DNA from: an uncultured Bacilli bacterium
GTDB taxonomy: Bacteria; Bacillota_I; Bacilli_A; RFN20; CAG-826
DNA: 7,048 nt
Direction: 5' to 3'
NCBI GenBank assembly: GCA_934133115.1
Contig: CAKPAV010000088.1
Location: forward strand, 1-7,048
Shown here: in pieces, positions 6,566 through 7,048 of the stretch
Position numbering within the stretch: the first letter of the stretch is position 1
Layout of the letters: each line of letters opens with the position of its first letter
Made by a program: the position numbers and the translations under genes
Notes under the pieces: model-generated
Seen by the model: only the letters and a program-made list of their open reading frames with translations
The model's database searches: none
Told to the model about the DNA's origin: nothing

Positions 6566-7048
6566 ATGGTTGATTACATTTTTGAATATAAAGGAAAGAA
6601 TTATAAAGTGAAATTCGTTTTAAATAAAAGAAGTATGCGCCGTGTATCTTTTAAAATTGTTGACCATGATATAATTTGCTACGCTCATCCTTTATCAAGT
6701 TATAATTCATTAGTTAAAATAATTGAACAACATAAATTATCATTAGTGCATATGTATGACCGTAACCAACAAAGTAGTGAAGATTATATTTATATTTTTG
6801 GAGAAAAGTTACCTATTACATTTAGCAATAATATTTATTCAATTTCTAGATACGGAAGTTATAAAAATGAAACGGAAAAAGAGCGTCTTTTAATAAGACT
6901 ATTAAATCGTTATATTGATTCAAGATTTTATACTTTAGAAAAACTTATGAATGTCAAAAGAGATTATAAATTTATAATTCGTAAGATGAAAACAAGATAT
7001 GGCACTAATTCAATACGTACGAATAGAATTACTTTTTCTTTAGAATTA
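6566..7048 (+). CDS. YgjP/DUF45-type putative metallopeptidase (N-terminal part, truncated by window edge)
   Basis: The frame is open from ATG 6566 to the last base, 161 codons, so the gene continues beyond the window. The N terminus (DYIFEYKGKNYKVKFVLNKR followed by SMRRVSFKI) has the beta-strand start and Lys/Arg-rich RSMRRVS signature of the YgjP-like (DUF45, SprT-related) family. Later come YIYIFGEKLPITF (about 76-88) and MKTRYGTNSIRTNRITFSLEL (about 141-161), the position of the family's conserved RWGSC...I.LN..L motif. The zinc-binding HExxH expected shortly after lies outside the window, so catalytic competence cannot be judged. Here W-G-S-C is replaced by Y-G-T-N, a noticeable departure. 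The ATG is supported by AGGTGA 5 nt upstream and TATAAT at 6542-6547. Cellular substrate is unknown; cytosolic location is expected, as there is no signal peptide. Confidence 0.85.
   Translation, partial: MVDYIFEYKGKNYKVKFVLNKRSMRRVSFKIVDHDIICYAHPLSSYNSLVKIIEQHKLSLVHMYDRNQQSSEDYIYIFGEKLPITFSNNIYSISRYGSYKNETEKERLLIRLLNRYIDSRFYTLEKLMNVKRDYKFIIRKMKTRYGTNSIRTNRITFSLEL

Noticed and set aside
1..7048. Use of a Mollicutes code with TGA as Trp
   Set aside because: All tryptophans are TGG and no gene contains an in-frame TGA. The six complete stop codons are all TAA or TAG, but six is too few to infer anything from TGA's absence.
1..7048. A defence island, CRISPR array, retron-like or mobile element
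   Set aside because: No spaced repeats, reverse transcriptase, integrase, transposase, nuclease or toxin-antitoxin signatures were seen on either strand.

Overview
The window reads as chromosomal DNA from a low-GC Gram-positive lineage: roughly 30% GC by eye, AT-rich third codon positions, AGG/GGTG-type ribosome binding sites and short sigma-A-like promoters. Trp is always TGG and no gene needs TGA read as Trp, so the standard bacterial code fits. The GlgB and GlgP sequences look most like those of Bacillota of the Erysipelotrichia/uncultured Bacilli type, including Mollicutes relatives that keep the standard code. That placement is an inference from sequence style. No mobile element, CRISPR array, tRNA or rRNA was seen.

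Left part (1-4650, all rightward): the C-terminal 377 codons of a glycogen branching enzyme (glgB, 5' end outside the window), then glycogen/maltodextrin phosphorylase (glgP) starting 1 nt after the glgB stop, then an M42-family metallo-aminopeptidase overlapping the glgP end by 8 nt. The spacing implies one co-transcribed, translationally coupled unit. It closes with a compact rho-independent terminator directly after the peptidase stop codon. GlgB adds alpha-1,6 branches and GlgP releases glucose-1-phosphate from chain ends, so the unit handles storage polysaccharide. The peptidase's link to this is unknown.

Middle part (4649-6021): a leftward gene for a small unrecognised membrane protein and a rightward TetR-family regulator diverge from a very AT-rich 320-bp intergenic region. 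That region holds a clear TetR-gene promoter and a perfect 12-bp palindrome that could be an operator. The arrangement suggests, but does not prove, that the regulator controls itself and/or the membrane protein.

Right part (6018-7048): a leftward DUF523 gene converges on the tetR gene with a 4-nt overlap. The apparent tetR terminator, a hairpin with 21-nt arms followed by eight T, lies inside the DUF523 coding sequence. DUF523 diverges from a YgjP/DUF45-type putative metallopeptidase gene that runs off the right edge. A 22-bp inverted repeat sits on the latter's promoter.

I see no convincing new multi-gene system. The best leads are the coding-embedded terminator, the unknown membrane protein beside the TetR gene, and the two intergenic palindromes.
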